DNA of 64,000 bases from contig CAIVPF010000052.1 of NCBI GenBank assembly GCA_903907745.1, forward strand, positions 1-64,000, read 5' to 3'. The position numbers and the translations under genes are program-made. Below, one piece after another: positions 1 through 9,429 of this stretch (position 1 is the first letter of the stretch; each line of letters opens with the position of its first letter). Origin of the DNA: an uncultured Cytophagaceae bacterium. GTDB taxonomy: Bacteria; Bacteroidota; Bacteroidia; Cytophagales; Spirosomataceae. The notes below the pieces were generated by a model that searched no databases, had not been told where the DNA came from, and saw nothing but the letters and a program-made list of their open reading frames with translations.

Positions 1-3000
1 CGTAAATCATCCACACATAGGCTCATCGATTGCTCATTCAAGCGCGCATTATTAATCGTCGTAATATCCTGATCCCGCACAAATCCAGGTGGAACGACAT
101 ATGGAATCGCATTGGCACCTTTCGTAGCAGGCCCATTCTCCTCAATATTCACACTGGAAACCCGGAATTTTGCATCATAAGGCTCCGGGAAATCCTGCCC
201 ACTTTTCTTATCTAAATCACCGATGAATTTACGATAGGAATAACCTGATAATTGCAACTGTGCAAATCGCAGCACCACCGGATCCGCAAAATCTTGTAAT
301 AGCATTCTAAAGAAACGAATCGACTTAAAACTATTTATCTCACCGCTCGTCGTATAGTTCTTTTTATCTTTAATCGGAATGCGGAACAAATACCAATCAA
401 CCCCACCTTCATTTACTTTATCCACGACAAATCCTTGACCCACAGCTAATTGACCCGGCTTTAAATCAACCTTATATTCATAATAAGCCTCTACCTCATT
501 GACCGTATTATCATTATTCAAATCCTCCCGATCGGGCATCATGCTATTCGCCTCCGTAATGGTTGCATTGGTAGGATTTTCTGTACTTGGCGAATTGTTT
601 TCCAAGCCCATAAAATTCTTATAGCGTTCCACGACGCTCTTCGTTTGATTGAATTTATCACTCAAATAATGTACAAAATCATCCCCAGACGGGTCATTTT
701 TAATGGCACTTAGCGCCTTGCTGTCCGTGACTTTCCCAGAAATTTGAGATAAATATTCTTTGAAATATGTCTGTTCACTTAGTCCATTCGCATCGCTCGT
801 CGTATTTAATAATCCATCCAAACCTAAATCTTGCTGGGCCCGACCGCCTTGATTATCAAAGGCATTAATCACAAATTGCCGTTTCGGTGCTAATCCCCAA
901 TTGGTTTTTTCAACATTCTGACTCGTTCCACTCGTAATCTTATCTCCAACAGGAATACCATTTTCAAAATTCGAAAAACCATCTGGAATAAAATCTTCCG
1001 AAATATCACCTAAATGAAATTTTAATACCCCACCCGTCGCATTATTCTTGTTAAATACGCCATCTCGTATAACACCCGCCTGTCCACCTACAAAAGGATC
1101 CATCAACCAAAATTCAATCTGCTCCACATTCGCATTATCAAAATCAGTATCCGATGAAATAGCTCGCGTAATTGCACCGAAATTCGTTTTTGGATTAGGC
1201 AATAAGCCTTGATTCGTCAGTGCCGGATTAAAATTATACAATCCACGTTCCGAGGGAAAATAAGAAACATCCAAGACCCCTAATGGTAAATTTGTGATGT
1301 TATTCGCAAAATCTTTATTGGGAAATAGACCTTTAGGCGTCACAATCCGCTCATAGGCATATTGATTCACCTCGGCCGCATCAAGTCCCGGCACATCCAA
1401 AGCAAATCCTCCTTGGCCATAAATACTGGCATCCACCGTATAGGCCGAGATTTTCGCACGTCTAAAATTAGAGCTTACTAAGCGAGGATTATCGACCACA
1501 AATTCTCTCGGTGTCGCTCCTGGTTTCCATAATGTCGGCTGAGAATTTAAATTATACATCACGCGCGCCGACTCAAAATCATCAATAAACGCATTTCCTT
1601 GCACACGATCATTCACATTTGGAATGAGTTTGGCAAATTCCCCCTGAAAATCGATTACTGAACTTTCCTTCGTCGAAACGATTGGTAAGGCATCCAAAGC
1701 ACGGGTTAAGAAATTTGATTTTTTCAATAAACTAGCATCAAAACCTATCAAGGTATTATCCACAGGTTCATTCCCTATCGCCACACGCCTAAAAAATGCA
1801 GGCGGGGTCTCACTCATATTCTGAAAGGTAGCACCTAAATGAACATCCGAACCCAAATTATAATCCAAACGTGTACCTAACAAAGTCCGCACTTGATTCG
1901 AAAATAAATCAGGCTTTTCGTAACATACCTTAATTTCTCGGCCGGAATTAAACACGCCTTCATTGATAATTTTCACTTTGCCCGACTGACCTTCCACAAT
2001 AAAATCACTTCCTGCTGAAAGCATTTGGCCACCCGCCGAAACCGTCACCGATTTAGGCTCTACGCCAAAAGGCAAAGCTATATCCCCACCTACACCGGAT
2101 TGAAAGGAACCTTTTAAGAAAAATTTATTCTTGCTGGCTTGTTGCTGCGCATCCGTCTGTGTACTCGTATATAACTTCTCAAACACATATTTATCTGCTA
2201 AATTACCCTCGGAGGCCGTAAACTTTGACTTTAAACTTTTACCAAAAGGCTCCAAAATAGGGAAAATAATTTTTCCATTCTTCGCATCCACCGTGATGTC
2301 TTCAATAAAATCGAAATTCCCATCGGGTTGGGCATCGCCTGCAAAATTCAATTTATCTAATCCCAACACCTTCACTAATGGAATATCTTTCAACTTCTCC
2401 CCCTCAATCAAATTAGAATTATCAATCCCCGAGGCATCGTCTTTATAAACAATCCGAAATTGGAAATTCTGCTTCGCCAAAGAATTTGTATTCAATGAAT
2501 ACACGTTCTTCATCATTAAATCCCACATAGGATGATCCAAATGATTCCGAACAGTCGAAGATTTCAACATCTTTAATACCAACACCTCGTTATCCTGACG
2601 TGCTTGATAATCTTCAGTTAATTCCCCTACCTTAAATCTTCGACCATTATACGAATATTCATAAGCCACAGCGAGCACCTCATCATTCCGAAGTGGTGCA
2701 ATTAATGAAATATACCCTAATTGAGAATTAAATTTAAATTCACGTTCATTGAGTCTTTTGGCCCCTTTCAGTACATCGAAATCCGTACCTCGCTGCAGGT
2801 TATAGGCTGACTCTAATTGATAGGAAGACTGATCTGATTTACGGATCAACGCATCATTGACTAATTTATCATAAAGACCATTATTCGCATTGTCGACTGG
2901 ATTATTGGGTCTTATTGGTTGCAAAACGGCTTTAGACCGACTTTGGACCCAAGGATTCGACTCTCCCAGATCCGAAAGTGCTACTAAATTCCGGAGCGTT

Positions 3001-4061
3001 TCCGTACTCTGTGTCCGATTCGTTACATACACCTCAACCCGCGTAATGGTAATTCCACTCGTAATCACCGGCAAAGTACGCAGGGACCGTTCATAATTGT
3101 CTCGGAAATAACTAGATAGGAAAAAGTGACGATTCTCATCGTATTGATCCGCCCGAATTTCAAAGGAACGACCTTGTGACCCCCCTTTGAGGGTGATGCA
3201 ATCTTGCTTGGATCGTTGCTGAGCCGCCACGACCGTCACATCCAAATTCCCAAAACGCAACAAGGTCTTCAAACCAAAAAGATTTTGGACACCGGGAATT
3301 AATTGGGAATTTAATGTCCAAGAAGTATTTCCAACCTCAATATTTTGAAGAATATCCTCTTCCTGCGTTTTCCAATTTAATTTTAATTGATTCTGAAAAT
3401 TAAAACTGGCTTTGGTATCAAAATTGGCATTCAGATTTAATTTATCGCCAATTTTTCCTTGAAAATTTAATTGTGCCTGTTCGTTAAAAAACAAGTTTCC
3501 AATGTAACGTAATTGGACAGGAATGGCAGGATTATCCACAAACTGTCCCATATAGCCGATGTCTAATAATAAACTACCATTAGGCTTAAATGAAATTTCA
3601 CTCCCCCCAAATATTCGATCTATGGCCGGTGGTAATTCTATTTTTGGAAATAATCCGCGTGACTGAATCGAATTAACGCCATCTAAACTTTTGGAATAGG
3701 CACGCCAATAACTTTGTTGCAAGGATCTCTCTTGTTGTGCGCCATATTGTTTGAAATCAAAGGCTTGAGCGGGAGAAATAGAAAGATTACCTACTTGTTG
3801 GGAACTAATTAATTGATTATCCTGAAATGAGAATTGAGTTTTTTCTGTTGGAATCGAATAAATAGAAAAAGGAGATTTAGACGAATATGCTTTATTAATT
3901 CCCGAGAAAGGCTTTACTGAAAAACGTGGTCTTCTTCCGCTTTTAGCAAGGGAGGTGGTATCCTGGGACCATGAATAAAAAGATACGAAAACGCCTAAAA
4001 TGACCCAAATAAGGCATTTTTTAGAATAATCAGCATACTTTTTAGACGAAAAGTTTCGCAA
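1..4061 (-). CDS. sprA: Cell-surface protein SprA (gliding motility / type 9 secretion), partial, C-terminus beyond the left edge
   Basis: Minus-strand reading frame is open from about 4061 (TTG) to the window edge. It translates to ...SWSQDTTSLAKSGRRPRFSVKPFSGINKAYSSKSPFSIYSIPTEK... and ...RVQGNAFIDDFESARVMYNLNSQPTLWKPGATPREF..., typical SprA. It lies directly downstream of ruvA. It is missing from the ORF track because it runs off the edge. The start codon is uncertain. Confidence 0.9.
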   Translation of the reverse strand, partial: MRNFSSKKYADYSKKCLIWVILGVFVSFYSWSQDTTSLAKSGRRPRFSVKPFSGINKAYSSKSPFSIYSIPTEKTQFSFQDNQLISSQQVGNLSISPAQAFDFKQYGAQQERSLQQSYWRAYSKSLDGVNSIQSRGLFPKIELPPAIDRIFGGSEISFKPNGSLLLDIGYMGQFVDNPAIPVQLRYIGNLFFNEQAQLNFQGKIGDKLNLNANFDTKASFNFQNQLKLNWKTQEEDILQNIEVGNTSWTLNSQLIPGVQNLFGLKTLLRFGNLDVTVVAAQQRSKQDCITLKGGSQGRSFEIRADQYDENRHFFLSSYFRDNYERSLRTLPVITSGITITRVEVYVTNRTQSTETLRNLVALSDLGESNPWVQSRSKAVLQPIRPNNPVDNANNGLYDKLVNDALIRKSDQSSYQLESAYNLQRGTDFDVLKGAKRLNEREFKFNSQLGYISLIAPLRNDEVLAVAYEYSYNGRRFKVGELTEDYQARQDNEVLVLKMLKSSTVRNHLDHPMWDLMMKNVYSLNTNSLAKQNFQFRIVYKDDASGIDNSNLIEGEKLKDIPLVKVLGLDKLNFAGDAQPDGNFDFIEDITVDAKNGKIIFPILEPFGKSLKSKFTASEGNLADKYVFEKLYTSTQTDAQQQASKNKFFLKGSFQSGVGGDIALPFGVEPKSVTVSAGGQMLSAGSDFIVEGQSGKVKIINEGVFNSGREIKVCYEKPDLFSNQVRTLLGTRLDYNLGSDVHLGATFQNMSETPPAFFRRVAIGNEPVDNTLIGFDASLLKKSNFLTRALDALPIVSTKESSVIDFQGEFAKLIPNVNDRVQGNAFIDDFESARVMYNLNSQPTLWKPGATPREFVVDNPRLVSSNFRRAKISAYTVDASIYGQGGFALDVPGLDAAEVNQYAYERIVTPKGLFPNKDFANNITNLPLGVLDVSYFPSERGLYNFNPALTNQGLLPNPKTNFGAITRAISSDTDFDNANVEQIEFWLMDPFVGGQAGVIRDGVFNKNNATGGVLKFHLGDISEDFIPDGFSNFENGIPVGDKITSGTSQNVEKTNWGLAPKRQFVINAFDNQGGRAQQDLGLDGLLNTTSDANGLSEQTYFKEYLSQISGKVTDSKALSAIKNDPSGDDFVHYLSDKFNQTKSVVERYKNFMGLENNSPSTENPTNATITEANSMMPDREDLNNDNTVNEVEAYYEYKVDLKPGQLAVGQGFVVDKVNEGGVDWYLFRIPIKDKKNYTTSGEINSFKSIRFFRMLLQDFADPVVLRFAQLQLSGYSYRKFIGDLDKKSGQDFPEPYDAKFRVSSVNIEENGPATKGANAIPYVVPPGFVRDQDITTINNARLNEQSMSLCVDDL

Positions 4062-4071
4062 AATAAAAATG

Positions 4072-4659
4072 TTAACGTAACGCTAATTTGATTAATTGTT
4101 CAATACTCGCGTCTGGATTTGCTTTTAACAATTGATCCAAACTTTTTTCAGCCGCCACCCGAGGAATTCCCAGTGTTACCAAAGCCGCCAATGCCTCTTG
4201 TTTGATTCCATAGGATTTATCAGGAGAAGCTTTGCCTGCTTCCACAAACAGTGTATCTTTTTTACATTTATCTTTTAATTCTAAAATGACCCGTTGGGCC
4301 GTTTTCGATCCAATCCCCTTAATCGACTGAATCAAGGCAATGTTTTCGTTCATAATAGCCGCCCGAATTTCTCCCGAAGAAAAGGAAGAAAGCATCACCA
4401 AAGCCGTAGTTACACCTACCCCGGAAACACTTAATAAGTCCAAAAAGAGAAACTTTTCATCCATTTCATAAAAACCAACTAACGTATGCGAGTCTTCTTT
4501 TATTTGCAAATGGGTAAATAATTTGCAATTTTCTTCCCCACCCGAAAGTGCTTCATAAGTTTGCAATGAAATTTTTACCTCATAACCAACCCCTTGCACA
4601 TCTATGATAACATGTGCTCGATCTTTGTAAGCCAATTTTCCCTGTAAGTATGCGATCAT
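4072..4659 (-). CDS. ruvA: Holliday junction branch migration protein RuvA
   Basis: 195 aa, MIAYLQGKLAYKDRAHVIIDVQGVGYEVKIS, with helix-hairpin-helix region SIKGIGSKTAQRVILELKDK. Confidence 0.96.
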   Translation of the reverse strand: MIAYLQGKLAYKDRAHVIIDVQGVGYEVKISLQTYEALSGGEENCKLFTHLQIKEDSHTLVGFYEMDEKFLFLDLLSVSGVGVTTALVMLSSFSSGEIRAAIMNENIALIQSIKGIGSKTAQRVILELKDKCKKDTLFVEAGKASPDKSYGIKQEALAALVTLGIPRVAAEKSLDQLLKANPDASIEQLIKLALR

Positions 4660-4660
4660 C

Positions 4661-6109
4661 CTATAAAATTCTTAACCGCATCCCAGGTTGTATAGGCTTG
4701 GAACGCAGATGGTTTAACTTTTTAATTTTTTCAACTGTCAATCCTGGATGTTTGTCGGCAATTTCTGACAAAGTATCCCCCGAACGTACTTTATAATATT
4801 TTGGTTTTTTCGAAAGCTTTGTTGATTTGCTAGCCGGTTTTTCCTCTAATTTCTTATCCGTTATTTCCTCTTGGCTTTTGACAGTATCCAATTTTGCCAC
4901 CTCGATTTTGGGCATAACCCATTCTTTAACAAAATAATAAAGCTTTTTACCCTTTCGGATTCGGTTAGAACGTAAATGATTCATGCGTTTTAATTCAAAC
5001 ACAGAAACATCCACAAGACGTGCTACGGTATAAATATTTTCACCTTTACGAACGCTATGCGATTTTTTCACCCATTGCTCTACCGGCTGAACAGATAAAC
5101 TCGAATCATGCCCGATCGACCGTGGACCAAAATATGCCGCCGAATCTAAAATCTTCCGACGATTTTCTTGAAAATAAACGTATTTCTGACTGGGAATACG
5201 CATAATAATGCGTTGGTGACTACTAGGAATCGTATTCGCTAAAATATGAGGATTTAAAACCCGAAAGGTATCAATAGAAAATCCAGACAATGAGGATAAA
5301 ATATTTAAATTCAGATATCCATTAACGTGTACCGTATCCGAAGGCATATTTCTTGCCCATTCTTGCGCTTGAATTTGATGATCCCAATGATAATTCATCA
5401 TGTAGGTTATCGCAATGTATTGAGGCACATAATTTCGTGTCTGAGTAGGCAAACAATTATAAATTCCCCAAAAATTAGTTGCCCCACATTTACGTATAGC
5501 CCTTTTGACATTCCCAGGACCTGTATTATAAGCAGCCAAAACCATGTGCCAATCGCCAAAAATTCGGTACAATTGACGCATATATTTACAAGCCGCCTCG
5601 GTTGCCCGTTCCGGATCAAATCGTTCATCCACAAAAGAGTCAACGCGTAAACCAAAATCCCCGCGGGCCGTATAAGGCATGAATTGCCATAAACCACCTG
5701 CCCCTTTATTTGAAAGTGCCTTCGTTTCCAAACCAGATTCAATCAAAGAAAGGTATTTTAATTCATCTGGGAGATTATAAAGCTTTAAATATTTCTCATA
5801 TAATGGGAAATATAAATCGCGCTTTTCCAGCATCTTTTGGGTAAATGCTGCTTTTTTAAAGGCAAAATATTCGACAAATTGATGCGAATGAATATTATAA
5901 ATCAAAGGAATTCTACCTTCAATGGATTTCAGGCGTTGCTGAATCAACAAAGGATCAATCATTAACGCTGTGGGCGTACCTTGTTCCGAACGAGCCAAAG
6001 AATCAATGGAACCCTTATCATCTGAAGGCACATACGCACGTTTTTCCTGCCCCTGGGCACCCAAGGAAATCAACAAAAAGCAGAAAAAACTTATATATAA
6101 ATGCTTCAA
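4661..6109 (-). CDS. Lytic murein transglycosylase (MltD-like) with SLT domain and two LysM repeats
   Basis: Signal peptide; ESGLETKALSNKGAGGLWQFMPYTAR (SLT core); two LysM motifs, HSVRKGENIYTVARL and YKVRSGDTLSEIADK. TTG start overlaps the gatA stop. Confidence 0.93.
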   Translation of the reverse strand: MKHLYISFFCFLLISLGAQGQEKRAYVPSDDKGSIDSLARSEQGTPTALMIDPLLIQQRLKSIEGRIPLIYNIHSHQFVEYFAFKKAAFTQKMLEKRDLYFPLYEKYLKLYNLPDELKYLSLIESGLETKALSNKGAGGLWQFMPYTARGDFGLRVDSFVDERFDPERATEAACKYMRQLYRIFGDWHMVLAAYNTGPGNVKRAIRKCGATNFWGIYNCLPTQTRNYVPQYIAITYMMNYHWDHQIQAQEWARNMPSDTVHVNGYLNLNILSSLSGFSIDTFRVLNPHILANTIPSSHQRIIMRIPSQKYVYFQENRRKILDSAAYFGPRSIGHDSSLSVQPVEQWVKKSHSVRKGENIYTVARLVDVSVFELKRMNHLRSNRIRKGKKLYYFVKEWVMPKIEVAKLDTVKSQEEITDKKLEEKPASKSTKLSKKPKYYKVRSGDTLSEIADKHPGLTVEKIKKLNHLRSKPIQPGMRLRIL

Positions 6110-7518
6110 AATTTATGTGTAATTAATTTTGCTATTTCAACCAATGATGATTCAGAAAAACGAGGACCCATGAATTGAAATCCCATCGGCAAATCCTGTT
6201 CATCGGATCCCATCGGAACCGATATCGCAGGTAATCCAGTCACATTAGCTTGCACAGTAAATAAATCGCCTAAATACATTTGCAAGGGATCAGTCGTTTT
6301 CTCGCCAAGGGCATAGGCCGTAGAGGAGGTTGTCGGTGAGATAATAAAATCATAACCTCCTAAAATCTGATCTGTTTTTTCCTGAATAAGCCGACGAACT
6401 TTTTGTGCTTTCGTATAATAAGCATCATAATAATCAGCACTTAAAACAAAGGTGCCTAACATAATCCGCCTCTTCACTTCTTCTCCAAAACCTTCATCCC
6501 TCGTTTTTTTATATAAATCCATCAAATCATGTGGATTCTCTGTCCGATGCCCAAATTTCACCCCATCGAAACGAGATAAATTCGAGCTCGCCTCAGCGGT
6601 AGTTAATACATAATACGTGGGTAGCATTTGATCTATATACGGAAAATCAACTGATTCGACCTGATAACCCGCCTTTTCCAATTGAGCAACCTGCATAAAA
6701 AATGCCTTACGAATCTCCGCCTGTAAACTAGGATGTTCGACGATTTCTTTGATGTAGGCTATTTTTCGAAAGAATTTTGTTGATTGATTCGATTTAGCAA
6801 CCACCGTGCTATCTTGTTCATCGGGTCCCGCCATCAGGTTCATGACCAAATCCAAATCCTCAACAAAATGGCCCATTGGACCAATGCTATCAAACGAAGA
6901 GGCATAGGCAATTAATCCCCAACGAGAAACCAATCCGTAGGTCGGCTTCAAACCCGATATCCCACAAAACGAAGCTGGCATTCGAATCGAACCTCCGGTA
7001 TCTGTACCAATCGATACATGACACATCCCAGCCTGAACAGCTACGGCTGAACCTCCCGAGCTACCACCCGCCACATGTTTTTTGTTCGCAAAATTCAATA
7101 CCGGACCGAAAGATGAATTTTCATTGGTAGAACCCATGCCAAATTCATCACAATTTTGGCGACCGATGATGATGGCGTCCGCATCAATTAATCGTTGAAC
7201 CGCCGTCCCCGTAAAACTAGATTTAAACCCATTTAAAATTTGACTGCCTGCTTGGGAACCATGGTTTTCATAGGTCAATAAATCTTTAATGCCTATCACC
7301 ATCCCTGCCAGCGAGCCGGGATTTCCTTGCTTAAATTTATGATCAATTAGTGCGGCTTTTTCCAAAGCCTCATCCCGATAAACCTCCAAAAAGACATTGT
7401 ATTCAGCATTAAAGCTATCAATTTGCTCTAGATACTGCTGAACTAAGCCTACACATGTGCGTGTACCTTCGTTTAATTGACGCCTTATTTCGGCATAAGG
7501 CAGTGGTTTATTTTCCAT
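6106..7518 (-). CDS. gatA: Asp-tRNA(Asn)/Glu-tRNA(Gln) amidotransferase subunit A
   Basis: Amidase signature GGSSGGSAVAVQAGMCHVSIGTDTGGSIRMPASFCG. Start reassigned from 7575 to the ATG at 7518 (MENKPLPYAEIRRQL); the longer start reads through a palindrome. Confidence 0.93.
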   Translation of the reverse strand: MENKPLPYAEIRRQLNEGTRTCVGLVQQYLEQIDSFNAEYNVFLEVYRDEALEKAALIDHKFKQGNPGSLAGMVIGIKDLLTYENHGSQAGSQILNGFKSSFTGTAVQRLIDADAIIIGRQNCDEFGMGSTNENSSFGPVLNFANKKHVAGGSSGGSAVAVQAGMCHVSIGTDTGGSIRMPASFCGISGLKPTYGLVSRWGLIAYASSFDSIGPMGHFVEDLDLVMNLMAGPDEQDSTVVAKSNQSTKFFRKIAYIKEIVEHPSLQAEIRKAFFMQVAQLEKAGYQVESVDFPYIDQMLPTYYVLTTAEASSNLSRFDGVKFGHRTENPHDLMDLYKKTRDEGFGEEVKRRIMLGTFVLSADYYDAYYTKAQKVRRLIQEKTDQILGGYDFIISPTTSSTAYALGEKTTDPLQMYLGDLFTVQANVTGLPAISVPMGSDEQDLPMGFQFMGPRFSESSLVEIAKLITHKF

Positions 7519-7596
7519 TAAAAATGGGGATTCATTTAAACACAAAAGCATAGTTGGGTTAACCCAACTATGCATTTAAAATAAAAATAAGAAACC

Positions 7597-7803
7597 TTAT
7601 TTTTTAGTTTCGTCCAATTCTTTGTTAATCTGATCCTTTACCTCATTTTTAGCATCCTGAAACTCACGGATACCTTTTCCTAGGCCTTTCATCAATTCTG
7701 GCAATTTTTTACCGCCAAAAAATAACAAAATCGCCAAACCGATTAATAACAACTCTCCTCCACCTAACCCATTCAAAAACAACAATATGCTAGCTACGTT
7801 CAT
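7597..7803 (-). CDS. tatA: Twin-arginine translocase TatA/TatE family subunit
   Basis: 68 aa, one TM helix followed by [26 protein letters not shown]. Confidence 0.93.
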   Translation of the reverse strand: MNVASILLFLNGLGGGELLLIGLAILLFFGGKKLPELMKGLGKGIREFQDAKNEVKDQINKELDETKK

Positions 7804-7874
7804 CTTTTCTATTTTTTAATTTGTGTAAATATATTCAATCCTAACTTAAATTCCACGATTTATGACCCGAAAGA

Positions 7875-8294
7875 TCACATTTGTTTTTCAAATTCATCCA
7901 ATTCCGATTTGATCGATTTCCCCACCCATAAGACTAATGCCAAATCATCTGTAAATCCAATGAATGGCAATACATCAGGAATAAAATCAAACGGAGAAAT
8001 GAAATAAACCATCACAGCCGCAATTTTAACCAAGGTTATAGCAGGTAATTTCTTGTAACTTCCTTGCACATAAGCCTTTATCAATTGACTAAATAAAATA
8101 ATATAATGATTCAACAATTTCACCACCGTTAAATTACTTTTTTCAGCCAATTCGCTCACTTTTTGCAAGGCTGTTTTAATTAATCGTAATAAACCTATTT
8201 TATCCTTGACTACCATTGATTCTCCTTGAACCAAGGCTTCTTTAAAGAAGCGTGAGTTTAAAATGCGGTTAATGAAACTGGATCCTTTTATCAT
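7875..8294 (-). CDS. YkvA/DUF1232 family membrane protein
   Basis: AVMVYFISPFDFIPDVLPFIGFTDDLALVLWV is the DUF1232 signature. Confidence 0.88.
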   Translation of the reverse strand: MIKGSSFINRILNSRFFKEALVQGESMVVKDKIGLLRLIKTALQKVSELAEKSNLTVVKLLNHYIILFSQLIKAYVQGSYKKLPAITLVKIAAVMVYFISPFDFIPDVLPFIGFTDDLALVLWVGKSIKSELDEFEKQM

Positions 8295-8421
8295 TTGAAC
8301 TAAATTAATCCTTAAATATAACTAAAAGGTATTAACTGAACGAAAAAATGATTCAATAATTGCCGTAATTATCGTAAATTTGAAACGTTTTTTGAATCAT
8401 TTCATTCCTAACAATTATACA

Positions 8422-9357
8422 ATGAAAATTACAGTAGTTGGAGCCGGTGCCGTAGGTGCAACTTGTGCAGACAATATCGCCAGAAAAGAATTGGCGGACG
8501 AATTAGTATTATTAGATATCAAAGAAGGTATCGCTGAAGGTAAAACGTTAGATATGTATCAAACAGCCAGTTTATTAGGTTTTGATACCACCTTAATTGG
8601 TTCTACGAATGATTATTCCAAGACAGCCAATTCAGACGTTGTCGTTGTCACTTCTGGATTGCCTCGCAAGCCCGGTATGACACGTGAAGAATTGATTGGT
8701 GTGAACGCGGGCATTGTAAAAAGTGTCGTTGAAAATATTTTGAAATTTTCAAAAAACCCCATCATCGTCATTATCTCCAATCCAATGGATACGATGACCT
8801 ATTTAGCGAATTCAATTGCAGGATTAGATAAGCATCGCATCATCGGTATGGGTGGAACCTTGGATTCAGCACGTTTTAAATGTTATTTAGCGAAAGCCAT
8901 GGATGTATCTATTAATGATATTTCAGGCACGGTGATCGGCGGACATGGAGATACTACAATGATTCCTTTAAAGCGCTTAGCCACTTACAATGGCGTTCCA
9001 GTCAGTCAATTTTTAGACACAGAAACTTTAGATAAAGTAGTTGCGGATACGATGGTTGGCGGAGCTACTTTAACTGGTTTATTGGGAACTTCAGCTTGGT
9101 ACGCACCAGGCGCTGCAGGCGCTGCCTTAGTAGAAGCGATCGTTCGTGATGAGAAAAAGATCATGGCTTGCTGTGTTCCATTAAATGGAGAATACGGCCA
9201 ATCAGACATCTGTTTAGGCGTTCCTGTCGTATTAGGAAAAAATGGCTGGGAGAAAATTGTTGACTACAAATTGACGGATGACGAACAAGCAGCCTTCAAT
9301 AATTCAGCAGATGCGGTTCGCAACATGAATAGTGTTTTAGCTACACTTTCTATTTAA
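8422..9357 (+). CDS. mdh: Malate dehydrogenase
   Basis: MKITVVGAGAVGATCADNIARKELADELVLLDIKEG; active site IGGHGDTTMIP. Start moved from 8380 to the ATG at 8422. Confidence 0.96.
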   Translation: MKITVVGAGAVGATCADNIARKELADELVLLDIKEGIAEGKTLDMYQTASLLGFDTTLIGSTNDYSKTANSDVVVVTSGLPRKPGMTREELIGVNAGIVKSVVENILKFSKNPIIVIISNPMDTMTYLANSIAGLDKHRIIGMGGTLDSARFKCYLAKAMDVSINDISGTVIGGHGDTTMIPLKRLATYNGVPVSQFLDTETLDKVVADTMVGGATLTGLLGTSAWYAPGAAGAALVEAIVRDEKKIMACCVPLNGEYGQSDICLGVPVVLGKNGWEKIVDYKLTDDEQAAFNNSADAVRNMNSVLATLSI

Positions 9358-9373
9358 TTAAATTTTATAGCAT

Positions 9374-9424
9374 ATTTATTATAAAAAAGACCGAAGGATT
9401 TCTTCGGTCTTTTTTATAATAAAT
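9374..9424. terminator. Bidirectional rho-independent terminator between convergent mdh and ABC permease
   Basis: Perfect 23-bp stem, ATTTATTATAAAAAAGACCGAAG / CTTCGGTCTTTTTTATAATAAAT, with loop GATTT; A/T runs on both sides. Confidence 0.93.
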
Positions 9425-9429
9425 GCTTG

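Noticed and set aside
30-3096. Plus-strand ORFs at 30-215, 2131-2448 and 2890-3096
   Set aside because: Opposite to the continuous sprA frame, which has clear homology.
1756-3540. Two TTATCCACA DnaA-box-like sequences (1756-1764, 3532-3540) and one inverse copy at 25192-25200
   Set aside because: Isolated, inside coding sequence (sprA, rpsT), 1.8 kb or more apart; codon usage explains them as well as an origin would.
7519-7575. Upstream gatA start (MHSWVNPTMLLCLNESPFL) from the ORF track
   Set aside because: The extension is encoded by the perfect palindrome; GatA homology begins at MENKPLPYAEI.
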